Source of the DNA: Pseudobutyrivibrio sp.
Lineage (GTDB): Bacteria > Bacillota > Clostridia > Lachnospirales > Lachnospiraceae
Direction of reading: 5' to 3'
Assembly (NCBI RefSeq): GCF_017471675.1
Contig: NZ_JAFUSK010000049.1
Span: 1 to 45,587, forward strand
Length of the DNA stretch: 45,587 nucleotides
The translations under genes and the position numbers were made by a program. This document shows positions 31,482 through 40,026 of the stretch, piece after piece. The stretch's first letter is position 1; each line of letters begins with the position of its first letter. Under the pieces are notes generated by a model. That model had not been told where the DNA came from. It did not search any database and saw only the letters and a program-made list of their open reading frames with translations.

Positions 31482-34037
31482 GTGAAGAAGAAGTTAAGAA
31501 AGGCATTGGCATTATCGGCTGCACTGGTATTTACGGTAATGTCATTTATAGCTTTTCCTGTGCTAGAGGTAAACGCAGCAGCAGTGACACCTGAAACAGG
31601 AAACATCTATTACATCAAAAACAAAAACAGCGGTCTTTATCTCACAGTAGAGAATGACTCGGCTACAGCTGGTGCCAATGTGGTTCAGGCAACTGGCACT
31701 GGTTCATTAGGACAAAGATGGATTCTTGAAAAGAATTCCTCTACAGGAAACTACAGAATCCACCCTGCCACAGATATGACCGGAGGCATATCGCTCGATG
31801 TGGCAAACGGTTCATCTGAAAACAAAACTAACATCCAGATTTGGAGCAACAATGGCTGCTCAGCTCAGAATTTTGCACTCAAGCCAGCAGATTCTAACCT
31901 GGGCTACTATATAGCTACAGAAGTAAGCGACTTCAATTCAGTGGTTGATGTAACAAGCGCCAAGACAACTACTGGCGCCAATGTACATCAATATGCAAAT
32001 ACTGGAGCAAATAATCAAATTTGGTATTTCGAGCAGGCTCCATGGCCTTCTAGCAACAGTTCAAGCAGTTCTAGTAATTCAAACACCTCATCAAGCAGCA
32101 GTTCATCAAGCACATCAACATCATCATTACAGACAGGTTACATTTCCGATGGTTGGTACTACATCAAAAACGTCAACAGCCAGAAATATGTAGAGGTAGC
32201 TGACGGCAAGGATGAAAACGGCGCCAACGTACAGCAATACCAAGGAAATGGTTATCCATGCCAAAGATGGTATGTAACTAATGTAGGTGATGGATATATT
32301 ACCCTGAAAACCGGTATGTCCAGCGGAAGAATGATGGATGTTACCGGAGGAAAAGCAACAGATGGAACTAATGTAGAGCTCTACAACGAAAATGGCAAAG
32401 ACCCTCAGAAATTCAAGCCTATAAAAACATCTACTGACGGAGTCTTTTGCCTTACAACAAAATGTTCAGGTGATAAGCAGGCTGTTGATGTATATGGTTG
32501 GTCTACAGCAAACAAGGGAAATATTAACACATGGACATATAACGGATTAGCTTGTCAACAATTTGTATTTGAAGCCATTAATACCAGCAGTTCTTCAAGC
32601 CAGAGCTCATCTGCAGCTTCAACTACAACAAGCTCATCACTTAGCACTGTATACCCTCAGCAGCAGCTCAATTTTGTAAATTGCAGTGATGGAAAATATG
32701 TAAATGACAATGGTACAAACGGTGGAGTTCTTACTTCAAATGGCACTAGTGCCACATCAAACAGATGGGTTCTTTCATATGTAAGTAGCGGTGTATATAG
32801 AATCATCAATGTTGCTACCGGCTATTGTTTCACACCATTTTCCAGCAGCGTAACATCTGGCAACGGTGTTGCCGCAGCCAAGGTGGCATCTGGCGACAAA
32901 TCTCAGTACTGGAAGATAGTTGCTGTAAAGAATGATGCTAATGGCATTGCCCTCAATTATAAGATTGTAAATTACAACAATTCAAATCTTGCACTAACAC
33001 TTTCTAATGGCAGCTATAAGCTGACAAATTATAATGGTTCTACCAGCCAGTGTTTCAGAATAAATTCCTCTGGAGTTGAAGGCTTTGCTGGATATTCAAA
33101 GGATATGTCAGGACGAGAAAAGGCATGTATTACAGGTGGTGTTTTTGGCCAGACTGTAACTGTTAATTCACTTAGTGACCTTCAAAAATATGCAGCCGGC
33201 TCTACACCTTACACTATCGTTATCGGTGCAAACATGTCACAGAATGCTCTTACAAAGGTAAACGTAGGAAGCAATAAGACATTTGTAGGCTCTTATAATG
33301 CCCACACACTAAACAATATACACTTTAGAAACATTCAGTCATCAGGTAATAACATCTACAAGAATATTACGTTTACACACTCTGTAAGCATTAACAATAA
33401 CGATGATATTCAGATGTATATTTCAGATGGAAATAATTTTTGGCTGGATCACTGCTCTTGGCCAGGACATGATATGAATAGAGATGCAAGCATTCATCAT
33501 AATGACACTGACAAGTTCCTCTATGTTGGACTTAAGGCAAACTTTGTTTCAGTTAATGATTGCTTCTTTGGTGGGCACAAATATGGATTAATTCTAGGAT
33601 ATCCTGGTGAAGACGGCCATGGTACATACACAGGCTACCCTTGCATGACCATAAGCAACTGCTACTTTAAGCAGACTCTCACCCGTGCGCCTGGATTGAT
33701 GCGCTATGGATATTTCCACTGCTATAACAACTATGTATACGATTTTGACTTAGGCTATACACCTTATACTGACTGCAATATCTATTCAGAGAAAAACTAC
33801 TTTGAAGCTGGCAGCCACAAGGGATGTGTTGTAAATGCAATGGATTATATAGGAAGATTCACAGATAGTGGTAGTGTATTATCTTGGGATATTTCTACAG
33901 CAAAGATTGCTGGAGCATCTAGCTTTAGACCTGGCAATAATTATGGGTACAGCACACGAGACCCACAATCTGCAAAGAATTGGGCTGTAAAATATGCTGG
34001 GGCACAGAGTGGTGCTTTGACATATTCTAGTAATTAA
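31482..34037 (+). CDS. Secreted pectate lyase with ricin-type lectin domains
   Basis: An 851-aa exported enzyme. The signal peptide ends near NAAAV. Two ricin B-like lectin domains (residues ~40-185 and ~225-370) carry QRW and QNF/QIW motifs; a third beta-trefoil-like domain covers ~390-535. Ser-rich linkers separate them. The catalytic part (~545-850) is a polysaccharide lyase family 1 beta-helix, with NFWLDHCSW and DKFLYVGLKANFVSVNDCFF corresponding to the family's conserved turns, and YHCYNNYVYDF nearby. It cleaves de-esterified pectin outside the cell. The GTG at 31482 is chosen because AAGGAG lies 9 nt upstream; a TTG at 31449 lacks a good site. No cell-wall anchor is visible. Confidence 0.92.
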   Translation: MKKKLRKALALSAALVFTVMSFIAFPVLEVNAAAVTPETGNIYYIKNKNSGLYLTVENDSATAGANVVQATGTGSLGQRWILEKNSSTGNYRIHPATDMTGGISLDVANGSSENKTNIQIWSNNGCSAQNFALKPADSNLGYYIATEVSDFNSVVDVTSAKTTTGANVHQYANTGANNQIWYFEQAPWPSSNSSSSSSNSNTSSSSSSSSTSTSSLQTGYISDGWYYIKNVNSQKYVEVADGKDENGANVQQYQGNGYPCQRWYVTNVGDGYITLKTGMSSGRMMDVTGGKATDGTNVELYNENGKDPQKFKPIKTSTDGVFCLTTKCSGDKQAVDVYGWSTANKGNINTWTYNGLACQQFVFEAINTSSSSSQSSSAASTTTSSSLSTVYPQQQLNFVNCSDGKYVNDNGTNGGVLTSNGTSATSNRWVLSYVSSGVYRIINVATGYCFTPFSSSVTSGNGVAAAKVASGDKSQYWKIVAVKNDANGIALNYKIVNYNNSNLALTLSNGSYKLTNYNGSTSQCFRINSSGVEGFAGYSKDMSGREKACITGGVFGQTVTVNSLSDLQKYAAGSTPYTIVIGANMSQNALTKVNVGSNKTFVGSYNAHTLNNIHFRNIQSSGNNIYKNITFTHSVSINNNDDIQMYISDGNNFWLDHCSWPGHDMNRDASIHHNDTDKFLYVGLKANFVSVNDCFFGGHKYGLILGYPGEDGHGTYTGYPCMTISNCYFKQTLTRAPGLMRYGYFHCYNNYVYDFDLGYTPYTDCNIYSEKNYFEAGSHKGCVVNAMDYIGRFTDSGSVLSWDISTAKIAGASSFRPGNNYGYSTRDPQSAKNWAVKYAGAQSGALTYSSN

Positions 34038-34043
34038 AAAAAG

Positions 34044-34146
34044 CCCCCTCATCAGTCAGCTGCGCTGACAGCTTCCCCCCAGGGGGGGAAGCCTTTTGAG
34101 GGGAAGCCTTTTGAGGGGAAGCCTTTTGAGGGGAAGGCTTTTTTTT
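34044..34146. repeat. Interspersed hairpin repeat with internal tandem 16-bp repeats
   Basis: It starts CCCCCTCATCAGTCAGCTGC and contains GTCAGC-TGC-GCTGAC and CTTCCCCCC/GGGGGGGAAG stems. Its end has three tandem copies of GAAGCCTTTTGAGGGG, then GGGGAAGGCTTTTTT. It lies between convergent lyase and chemoreceptor genes and can act as a two-way terminator. Confidence 0.85.
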
Positions 34147-35878
34147 AGGCTACAGTGCCTTCTATATTAAAGTAATTCATTTTATCATTTAGATTAACTG
34201 CTAAATCTCTAAGTTCATCGGCAGCCTGTGTAATAATTGCAAATGTTGCATTTAATTCCTGCATAGAAGCTGTTGTCTCTTCTGATGATGCTGCGTTCTG
34301 CTGAGAAATTGCAGAAAGCTCAGAAATAATATCATTAAAGCTCACCTTTAATCCATTTAATAGCTCTACCTTATCAGCGATAGTCTTTGTGCTAGAATCA
34401 ACGCTATTTACATTCTTAACCACATAATCCATATCAGACTTTGTTGAATTAAGCTGGCTGTTCTGCTGATTAAATGCTACGTTAAGCTTTTCAATAGTCT
34501 CAACACTCTTCTCTGACTCAGCAACAAGCTTTGCAACAATATCATTGATTGATACAGAAGCTTCCTTAGACTGAACTGCAAGAGAACCTATTTCTGTAGC
34601 AACTACCGCGAATCCTCTTCCTGCATCACCAGCACGGGCAGCTTCAATAGAAGCGTTAAGTGAAAGAAGATTTGTCTGGTCTGAAATAGATGTAATTGCG
34701 TTAGATGCTTCTGCAATATTCTTAACCGCATCATTTGTAGCCTGAATCTGAGTATGAATTTCTGCCATTGCAGCCATAACCTGCTCATTTTGCTGCATAA
34801 GCTCATTAATAGCATCAACAGTCTTGTTAGCATCCTGAAGCATCTCTGTAGCAGCCTTTGAAAGCTCTAATACGCTATCAGAAATATCCTCGATGCTTTC
34901 GCCCATCTCCAATGTATTGTTAAGAGAATTCTCAACACTTTCAGCCTGTGATACAGCGCCCTTGCTAATATCCTCAACAGCATTTGAAACCTGATCAGCA
35001 ACATGTAAAGCTGTATCAGCACTTGAAGCAAGATTTTCACCTGCATTTGTTACCTGGTCTGAAAGATCAATAGATGTCTTAATTACATCCTGGAGCTTAT
35101 CACGAAGCTCCGCTGAAGTCTCAGCAATAACACCAATCTCATCTGTTCTATCAAATGCATGATCTTCAATATAAAATGATAATTCACCATCCTCAAGCTT
35201 CTTAAGTCCAGCCACAATTTCATCTATAGCATTTGTGGATTTCACAATCATTCTATGACCTAAAATAAAAACTAATACAACGAAGAAGATGTAAACACCA
35301 ATCATAATTAGTCTTGCGTTAAGTAAAGCTGAGGCAACGGAATCTGTTTCGCGGCCTGCAAATATCATACCTACAACTGTTCCGTCAGTATTCTTAAGTG
35401 GAATATAGTATGCATACCACTTGCTATCACTACCATTAATATTAAAGTTAGTTGCGAGATAATCCTCACCACTTCCAACAACCTTAGCTACAACTTCTTC
35501 AGATGCCTGTGTACCTTCCATTCTCTGACCACTTTCATCTGTAAGTGATGTGATGTATCTAGTTTCCCCGTAGAAAATAGTGAAGCTTACACCAGTCTGC
35601 TCATGTAATTCATCTAACTGAGCCTGAAAATCATCATGTAGTGCATAGCTTCCTTTAAGAATCTTTCCTGAAGATGTTACTTCCCAGTCACCATCCCACT
35701 GGCTGTTAAGTGCACTCTGAAGGAACATAGCTGATGTATGTAATTCCTCTGAAAATGAATCAAAATATGCCTTCTTAACATAGCTCATTCCAATAATTGC
35801 AATTGTAGTAGACATTAATAATGCAAGTACAGCTGCAAACCATAATATCTGTCGAACTAGTTTCTTGTTCTTCTTCAT
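34145..35878 (-). CDS. Methyl-accepting chemotaxis protein with Cache sensor
   Basis: A 577-aa chemoreceptor. Transmembrane helix 1 lies at ~10-32 and helix 2 at ~188-208. The extracellular region between is a single Cache-type sensor ([17 protein letters not shown] and [23 protein letters not shown]). A HAMP domain (~210-265) and a long signalling coiled coil follow, with the conserved tip [20 protein letters not shown] and [15 protein letters not shown]. It should pass a small-molecule signal to CheA/CheW, so the cell is probably motile or once was; no che or flagellar genes are in the window. No C-terminal CheR tether is seen. The start at 35878 has GAAAGG upstream. Confidence 0.95.
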   Translation of the reverse strand: MKKNKKLVRQILWFAAVLALLMSTTIAIIGMSYVKKAYFDSFSEELHTSAMFLQSALNSQWDGDWEVTSSGKILKGSYALHDDFQAQLDELHEQTGVSFTIFYGETRYITSLTDESGQRMEGTQASEEVVAKVVGSGEDYLATNFNINGSDSKWYAYYIPLKNTDGTVVGMIFAGRETDSVASALLNARLIMIGVYIFFVVLVFILGHRMIVKSTNAIDEIVAGLKKLEDGELSFYIEDHAFDRTDEIGVIAETSAELRDKLQDVIKTSIDLSDQVTNAGENLASSADTALHVADQVSNAVEDISKGAVSQAESVENSLNNTLEMGESIEDISDSVLELSKAATEMLQDANKTVDAINELMQQNEQVMAAMAEIHTQIQATNDAVKNIAEASNAITSISDQTNLLSLNASIEAARAGDAGRGFAVVATEIGSLAVQSKEASVSINDIVAKLVAESEKSVETIEKLNVAFNQQNSQLNSTKSDMDYVVKNVNSVDSSTKTIADKVELLNGLKVSFNDIISELSAISQQNAASSEETTASMQELNATFAIITQAADELRDLAVNLNDKMNYFNIEGTVA

Positions 35879-36106
35879 AATCTTACCTTTCTTAAAAACC
35901 CGTTCACAATTAATTCACAAAAACAAGCAAGATTATAAAGGGCAAATAATCAAATTGCAAGCAATATGTTATACTTTAATAATATTTATTAATATTGGAT
36001 ATTTTTATAATGTTATCAAACTATTCCTTAGTACATTTTGCACTTATAAATATAACGTGGGATTAATAAGAAAAAGAAAAAATCCGCAAAGAACCTATAT
36101 AATACG

Positions 36107-36133
36107 AAAGAGACGCCAGCGGAGCGTCTCTTT
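36107..36133 (+). promoter_or_regulatory. 10-bp hairpin in the leader of a small ORF
   Basis: Perfect stem AAAGAGACGC/GCGTCTCTTT with a 7-nt loop. It directly follows the promoter-like TATATAATACG and precedes the ribosome site of the 21-codon ORF at 36153. Without a T run it is more likely a leader structure or RNA stabiliser. The rest of 35879-36106 shows no gene. Confidence 0.55.
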
Positions 36134-36152
36134 CAAAAGGGAGAATAATGTT

Positions 36153-36218
36153 ATGAAAAAATTGTATCTCTTTCGAGATGAGTATATATTAACTGAAAAT
36201 TTTGTCAAAGTAGTGTAA
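36153..36218 (+). CDS. Possible 21-aa leader or small peptide
   Basis: A short ORF starting MKKLYLFRDEYI and ending FVKVV. AAAGGGAG lies 8-10 nt upstream, TATATAATACG could be the -10 region and a strong hairpin sits in the leader. No known family. It may be a small protein, a leader peptide for a lost gene, or chance; no plus-strand gene follows. Confidence 0.4.
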   Translation: MKKLYLFRDEYILTENFVKVV

Positions 36219-36303
36219 ATAGTGTGAATAGTCTGTGAAAAGTATTCCCGTTCAATACTCTCCAAAACAGCCACCTGCTTATACCAATTATTCAACGTAC
36301 ACT

Positions 36304-36381
36304 AGCTATGACAGCTTCCCCTTTAGTTGGTGTAAAACAAAGATCCACTGCATCTCTTTCACTAAAAGGAAGAAGCCTTCC
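36304..36381. repeat. Interspersed hairpin repeat, long form (decayed)
   Basis: It contains AGCTATGACAGCTTCCCCTT, the core AAAGATCCACTGCATCTCTT and AAAAGGAAGAAGCCTTCC, and so matches the plan of the copy at 11936-12042. It ends just before the pyruvate kinase stop codon. Confidence 0.62.
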
Positions 36382-36385
36382 GTAT

Positions 36386-37801
36386 TTACTGAATTGTCTC
36401 AACCTTGATTGTGTTTGTATTACCAACAGTACCATCGATAGGACCACCTGTAAGTACTACCATATCCCCGTTTTCGAGCTCAAGCATCTGCTGTACACGC
36501 TTTGTAGCATGGTAGAACATAACATCAAGTGACTTAAATTTATCAACAAGAACTGGTGTAACACCCCAGCTAAGAGCAAGTCTTAACCAAACCTTCTTAT
36601 CAGTTGTCATAGCAATAACATCTACTGGACAACGGAAACGGCTTACACGCTTTGCTGTGTAACCAGACATTGTGCAGGCAACGATAGCCTTAGCATTAAC
36701 ATCAATAGCCATAGAACATGTTGAATGGCAAACAGCATCTGCTGTAGAAGAAATTTCCATTTCTTCCTTGTGGAAACGTCCCTCGTAATTAATATCATTC
36801 TCAGTTGTTTCAGCAATTTCTGCCATTGTTGCAACTGCCTGTACTGGGTATTTACCCTGAGCACTCTCACCTGAAAGCATGATTGCACTAGTTCCATCAT
36901 ATACAGCATTAGCAACATCTGAAATCTCTGCACGTGTAGGACGTGGATTAGAAATCATAGACTCAAGCATCTCTGTAGCAGTAACTACACTCTTACCAAG
37001 TGCACGTGCTGTAGAAATAAGCTGCTTCTGAACTGCTGGAAGATTAACGAATGGAATCTCAACACCAAGGTCACCACGAGCAACCATGATACCATTAGCA
37101 ACTTCAAGGATTTCCTTAACGTTATCAACACCTGGCTGATTCTCGATCTTAGCGATAACAACGATATCCTTACCACCGTTCTCGTCAAGGAATGTTCTAA
37201 GTTCTATCATATCCTGCTTTGTTGAAACAAATGAAGCAGCGATAAAGTCAATGTCATTTTCGATACCGAATAAGATATCCTTCTTGTCCTGCTCTGAAAG
37301 GTATGGGCCAGACATAACCTTGTTAGGGAAGCTCATAGACTTCTTATTTGACATAGTACCGCCAGATGTACACTTTGTGATAACATCGTGACCCTTGATT
37401 TCTGTAACCTCAAAAAATACGATACCGTTACATACTGAAAGTGTATCACCAACAGATAAATCCTCATGTAGCTTCTTATGGCTAACTGATACACGTGTCT
37501 CATCACCTTCAACATCATCTGTTGTAAATGTGAATGTGTCACCTTCTTTAACTGTAACAGAACCATCCTTAAATGTACCAATACGATACTCAGGTCCCTT
37601 TGTATCAAGGAGAATAGCAATTGGAAGGTTAAGCTTCTTACGAACCTTCTTAACTAAGTCCATCTTCATACCCTGCTCCTCATGGTCGCCATGAGAGAAA
37701 TTCATACGGGCAACATTCATACCAGCCTTTGCCATTGCTGTAAGGGTTTCCTCGTTCATGGAAGCTGGTCCAATTGTACAAATAATCTTTGTCTTTCTCA
37801 T
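36386..37801 (-). CDS. pyk: Pyruvate kinase
   Basis: A 471-aa glycolytic enzyme that converts phosphoenolpyruvate and ADP to pyruvate and ATP. It starts with the typical MRKTKIICTIGPAS. It shows NFSHGDHEEQ, the active-site stretch DFIAASFVSTKQDM, IAKIENQPGVDN with the catalytic Lys, MVARGDLGVEIPF and ATEMLESMISNPRPTRAE, then DGTSAIMLSGESAQGKYP. It ends after the C domain and lacks the extra phosphohistidine domain found in some Firmicutes enzymes. AAGGAG precedes the ATG at 37801. It is probably monocistronic. Confidence 0.97.
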   Translation of the reverse strand: MRKTKIICTIGPASMNEETLTAMAKAGMNVARMNFSHGDHEEQGMKMDLVKKVRKKLNLPIAILLDTKGPEYRIGTFKDGSVTVKEGDTFTFTTDDVEGDETRVSVSHKKLHEDLSVGDTLSVCNGIVFFEVTEIKGHDVITKCTSGGTMSNKKSMSFPNKVMSGPYLSEQDKKDILFGIENDIDFIAASFVSTKQDMIELRTFLDENGGKDIVVIAKIENQPGVDNVKEILEVANGIMVARGDLGVEIPFVNLPAVQKQLISTARALGKSVVTATEMLESMISNPRPTRAEISDVANAVYDGTSAIMLSGESAQGKYPVQAVATMAEIAETTENDINYEGRFHKEEMEISSTADAVCHSTCSMAIDVNAKAIVACTMSGYTAKRVSRFRCPVDVIAMTTDKKVWLRLALSWGVTPVLVDKFKSLDVMFYHATKRVQQMLELENGDMVVLTGGPIDGTVGNTNTIKVETIQ

Positions 37802-37969
37802 TGTATAACTCCTTCTATATAAACAATAACTACTATAACTAAAATTTAACCCAATTTATATTAACACCAAATAGTGGGTTCGTAAACTAGAAAATAGAGA
37901 AAAATATTGGGAGAAAAAAATAAATGAAAAAAACATATACTTGGTATAACTTAGCATGCACTTAGCATA

Positions 37970-38020
37970 CCCTCATCAGTCAGCTGCGCTGACAGCTTCC
38001 CCCTACTAAAGGGGAAGCCT
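37970..38020. repeat. Interspersed hairpin repeat, short form
   Basis: It starts CCCTCATCAGTCAGCTGCGC and ends TACTAAAGGGGAAGCC. Stems are GTCAGC-TGC-GCTGAC and GCTTCCCC/GGGGAAGC. It is nearly identical in its first half to the copy at 34044-34146. Confidence 0.85.
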
Positions 38021-38054
38021 AAAAAAGGACTGTGGTCTAAAAAGACCACAGTCC
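38021..38054 (-). terminator. Intrinsic terminator of the GH43/LamG operon
   Basis: An 11-bp stem GGACTGTGGTC/GACCACAGTCC (38027-38054) is followed on the minus strand by TTTTTT. It lies 18 bp beyond the stop of the LamG gene. Confidence 0.92.
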
Positions 38055-38071
38055 GATTAATTAAATAGAAT

Positions 38072-40015
38072 TTATAGTTTTAGGATTCCAAGTTTGGCTA
38101 GGATTGCAAGAATTGCTGCACCTATAATAACTAAAGCTGCAATTATAACAACAACCGGGCTTGTTCCAGAAGACTGTCCGGCTTCTGGTGTTTGCTCATC
38201 TGAGATTGTTGTCTCTGATGTAGTATCATCTACTGTCTCCTCTGATTCATCTACCACATCATCAGAAGCTTCATCAACCACTTCATCCTCAACAATTGTC
38301 TCATCAGAATCTTCAGTCTTAGTATCTACCTTATCATTCTTAGGCTTTGTAGACTGGTTGCCGCCTGCTGCAGGAACCTGAGCATCAGGAATCTGTGCCT
38401 GAGCACCAGTATTGCCAGCGACAACTGGAGTAGTTGCTGCTGCACCTGAACCAGTGCTGCTTGAAGAGCCTGAGCCGCTGCTTGAGCTTGAACCACCACC
38501 TGAGCTTGAGCTTCCGCCTGAGCTTGAGCCACCGCTTGGTGCTGGTGTAACAGTCTCATCCTTAGCAACCTTTACTGCTGTAGAATAATCCATAGCAAAT
38601 CCATCGCTAACGGCTGTAACCCTTGCTGTAACAATAGCCTTTCCAACTGCAATTGCTTTAGCCTTGCCAGCTTCAAAGCTTACTGCTTCATCATTAGATG
38701 TATACTCTACCTTAACCATCTTTTCGATAGCATCTGGAAGAACGAATAATACCTGCTCCTCACCTGGCTTCATGGTTAATTCAACCTTTGATTCTGGAAT
38801 CATATCAAATGGGTCTTCGTACTCATCTGCTGGTGTAAGTGCCTTGATTGAGCTTTCAATGTGAAGTGTTGCATTGTCAATCTCATCGAAGGATGTTGCA
38901 GCCTTTGCTTCTGCAATAGCACTGCGAAGTCTATCTGCAGATTCCTCTGTCATAAATGAAAGGTCATAACCCTCAGCAGTTTCGATAAGTGCGTTTAATG
39001 CTGCTTTATCAAGTGCGTCAACTACAAGCTTAAGCTCTACATGTCCCTTTACACCATCAACCTTTACGTCAGCTGTAAGGGTAATGTCATGCTTCTTATC
39101 ATCGATAGTAACTACACCCTTATTTGAAATCACTGATTCATCAGATGACTTCCATGTAATGTTGCTTCCAAGAAGTGATGTAGGAAGTGAAAGGTCATAT
39201 CTAATCTGACCTGCCTCTGTGTTGCTGCCCCCTATTGCATCAAAACTACATGCCAGCTCTAAGCTACGCTGAACTCTGCTTTCTTTAAAAGCCTCTGCAA
39301 TTTCCTCAACAGTACCTTCGCTCATAGCCTTGTTGTAGATTTTGATGTCATCAACCTTTCCATCAAAGCATGCATCCCAATTGTTAGCACCAAAAAGGAT
39401 AGAATCGTTTTCACTTCCCAATGGATTGTTAGAGATGCCACTTACAACCTTTTCACCATCTACATACATGGTGATGTTACCATCAGTACCAACAAGTGCT
39501 ACCTGTGACCAAACACCGTTTGGAACTGTTGGATTACCTACTGTTGTCCAGCTCATTGGCTTGGCATTTCCAATAGTCTTTACTCCATCTGTTCTTCCCC
39601 AGAGCTTGTACTCCTGGTCTGCGCCATCACCTGAAAGTGCCAGCCAGTGCTCCTTATCATGGTAACCAAGTAACATCATTACCTGATTGTCAGCCTGAGA
39701 TTTGTCTGGGCAAACAGAAAATGTAATTGTAAAGTCGGTTCCATTAACCTTGTTTCCAAGATCCAAACCAAAATCGTTGAAATCCACAGCCTTGCCATTG
39801 ATTCCATCTACGTATGTTATTTCACCATTATAGGCTCCCATACCCTTTACAATAGCCTTGGCATCACCAATACCATCTTCAAAGTCATAGGATGCCACTA
39901 ACCCCTGGAACATATCAGCCTTTACAATACTTACTCCTACAAAAGGTGTAGCCAAAGCAAGTAAAGTGACGCCAGCTATCAGCCCATAAAATTTCTTTTT
40001 ATTTTTCATCATCAT
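38072..40015 (-). CDS. Membrane-anchored LamG/Ig-like surface protein
   Basis: A 647-aa exported protein. After a signal peptide (~1-33) comes a LamG/concanavalin-like domain (~36-240: LVASYDFEDGIGDAKAIV through GKVDDIKIYNKAM). A bacterial Ig-like domain (~255-345, ITWKSSDESVISNKGVV), a short helical FIVAR-like module and a second Ig-like domain (~410-490) follow. Then come a Ser/Gly linker, an acidic Thr/Glu/Asp stretch and a C-terminal membrane helix (VVVIIAALVIIGAAILAIL). There is no catalytic signature. It probably binds polysaccharide at the cell surface and works with the giant GH43 enzyme 11 bp upstream in the same operon. The start lies in ATGATG after AAGGAG. Confidence 0.86.
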   Translation of the reverse strand: MMMKNKKKFYGLIAGVTLLALATPFVGVSIVKADMFQGLVASYDFEDGIGDAKAIVKGMGAYNGEITYVDGINGKAVDFNDFGLDLGNKVNGTDFTITFSVCPDKSQADNQVMMLLGYHDKEHWLALSGDGADQEYKLWGRTDGVKTIGNAKPMSWTTVGNPTVPNGVWSQVALVGTDGNITMYVDGEKVVSGISNNPLGSENDSILFGANNWDACFDGKVDDIKIYNKAMSEGTVEEIAEAFKESRVQRSLELACSFDAIGGSNTEAGQIRYDLSLPTSLLGSNITWKSSDESVISNKGVVTIDDKKHDITLTADVKVDGVKGHVELKLVVDALDKAALNALIETAEGYDLSFMTEESADRLRSAIAEAKAATSFDEIDNATLHIESSIKALTPADEYEDPFDMIPESKVELTMKPGEEQVLFVLPDAIEKMVKVEYTSNDEAVSFEAGKAKAIAVGKAIVTARVTAVSDGFAMDYSTAVKVAKDETVTPAPSGGSSSGGSSSSGGGSSSSSGSGSSSSTGSGAAATTPVVAGNTGAQAQIPDAQVPAAGGNQSTKPKNDKVDTKTEDSDETIVEDEVVDEASDDVVDESEETVDDTTSETTISDEQTPEAGQSSGTSPVVVIIAALVIIGAAILAILAKLGILKL

Positions 40016-40026
40016 TCTCCTTGCTT

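Noticed and set aside
35865-36218. 117-aa plus-strand ORF
   Set aside because: Most of it is AT-rich intergenic sequence. Only the last 21 codons have a ribosome site, so only those are listed.
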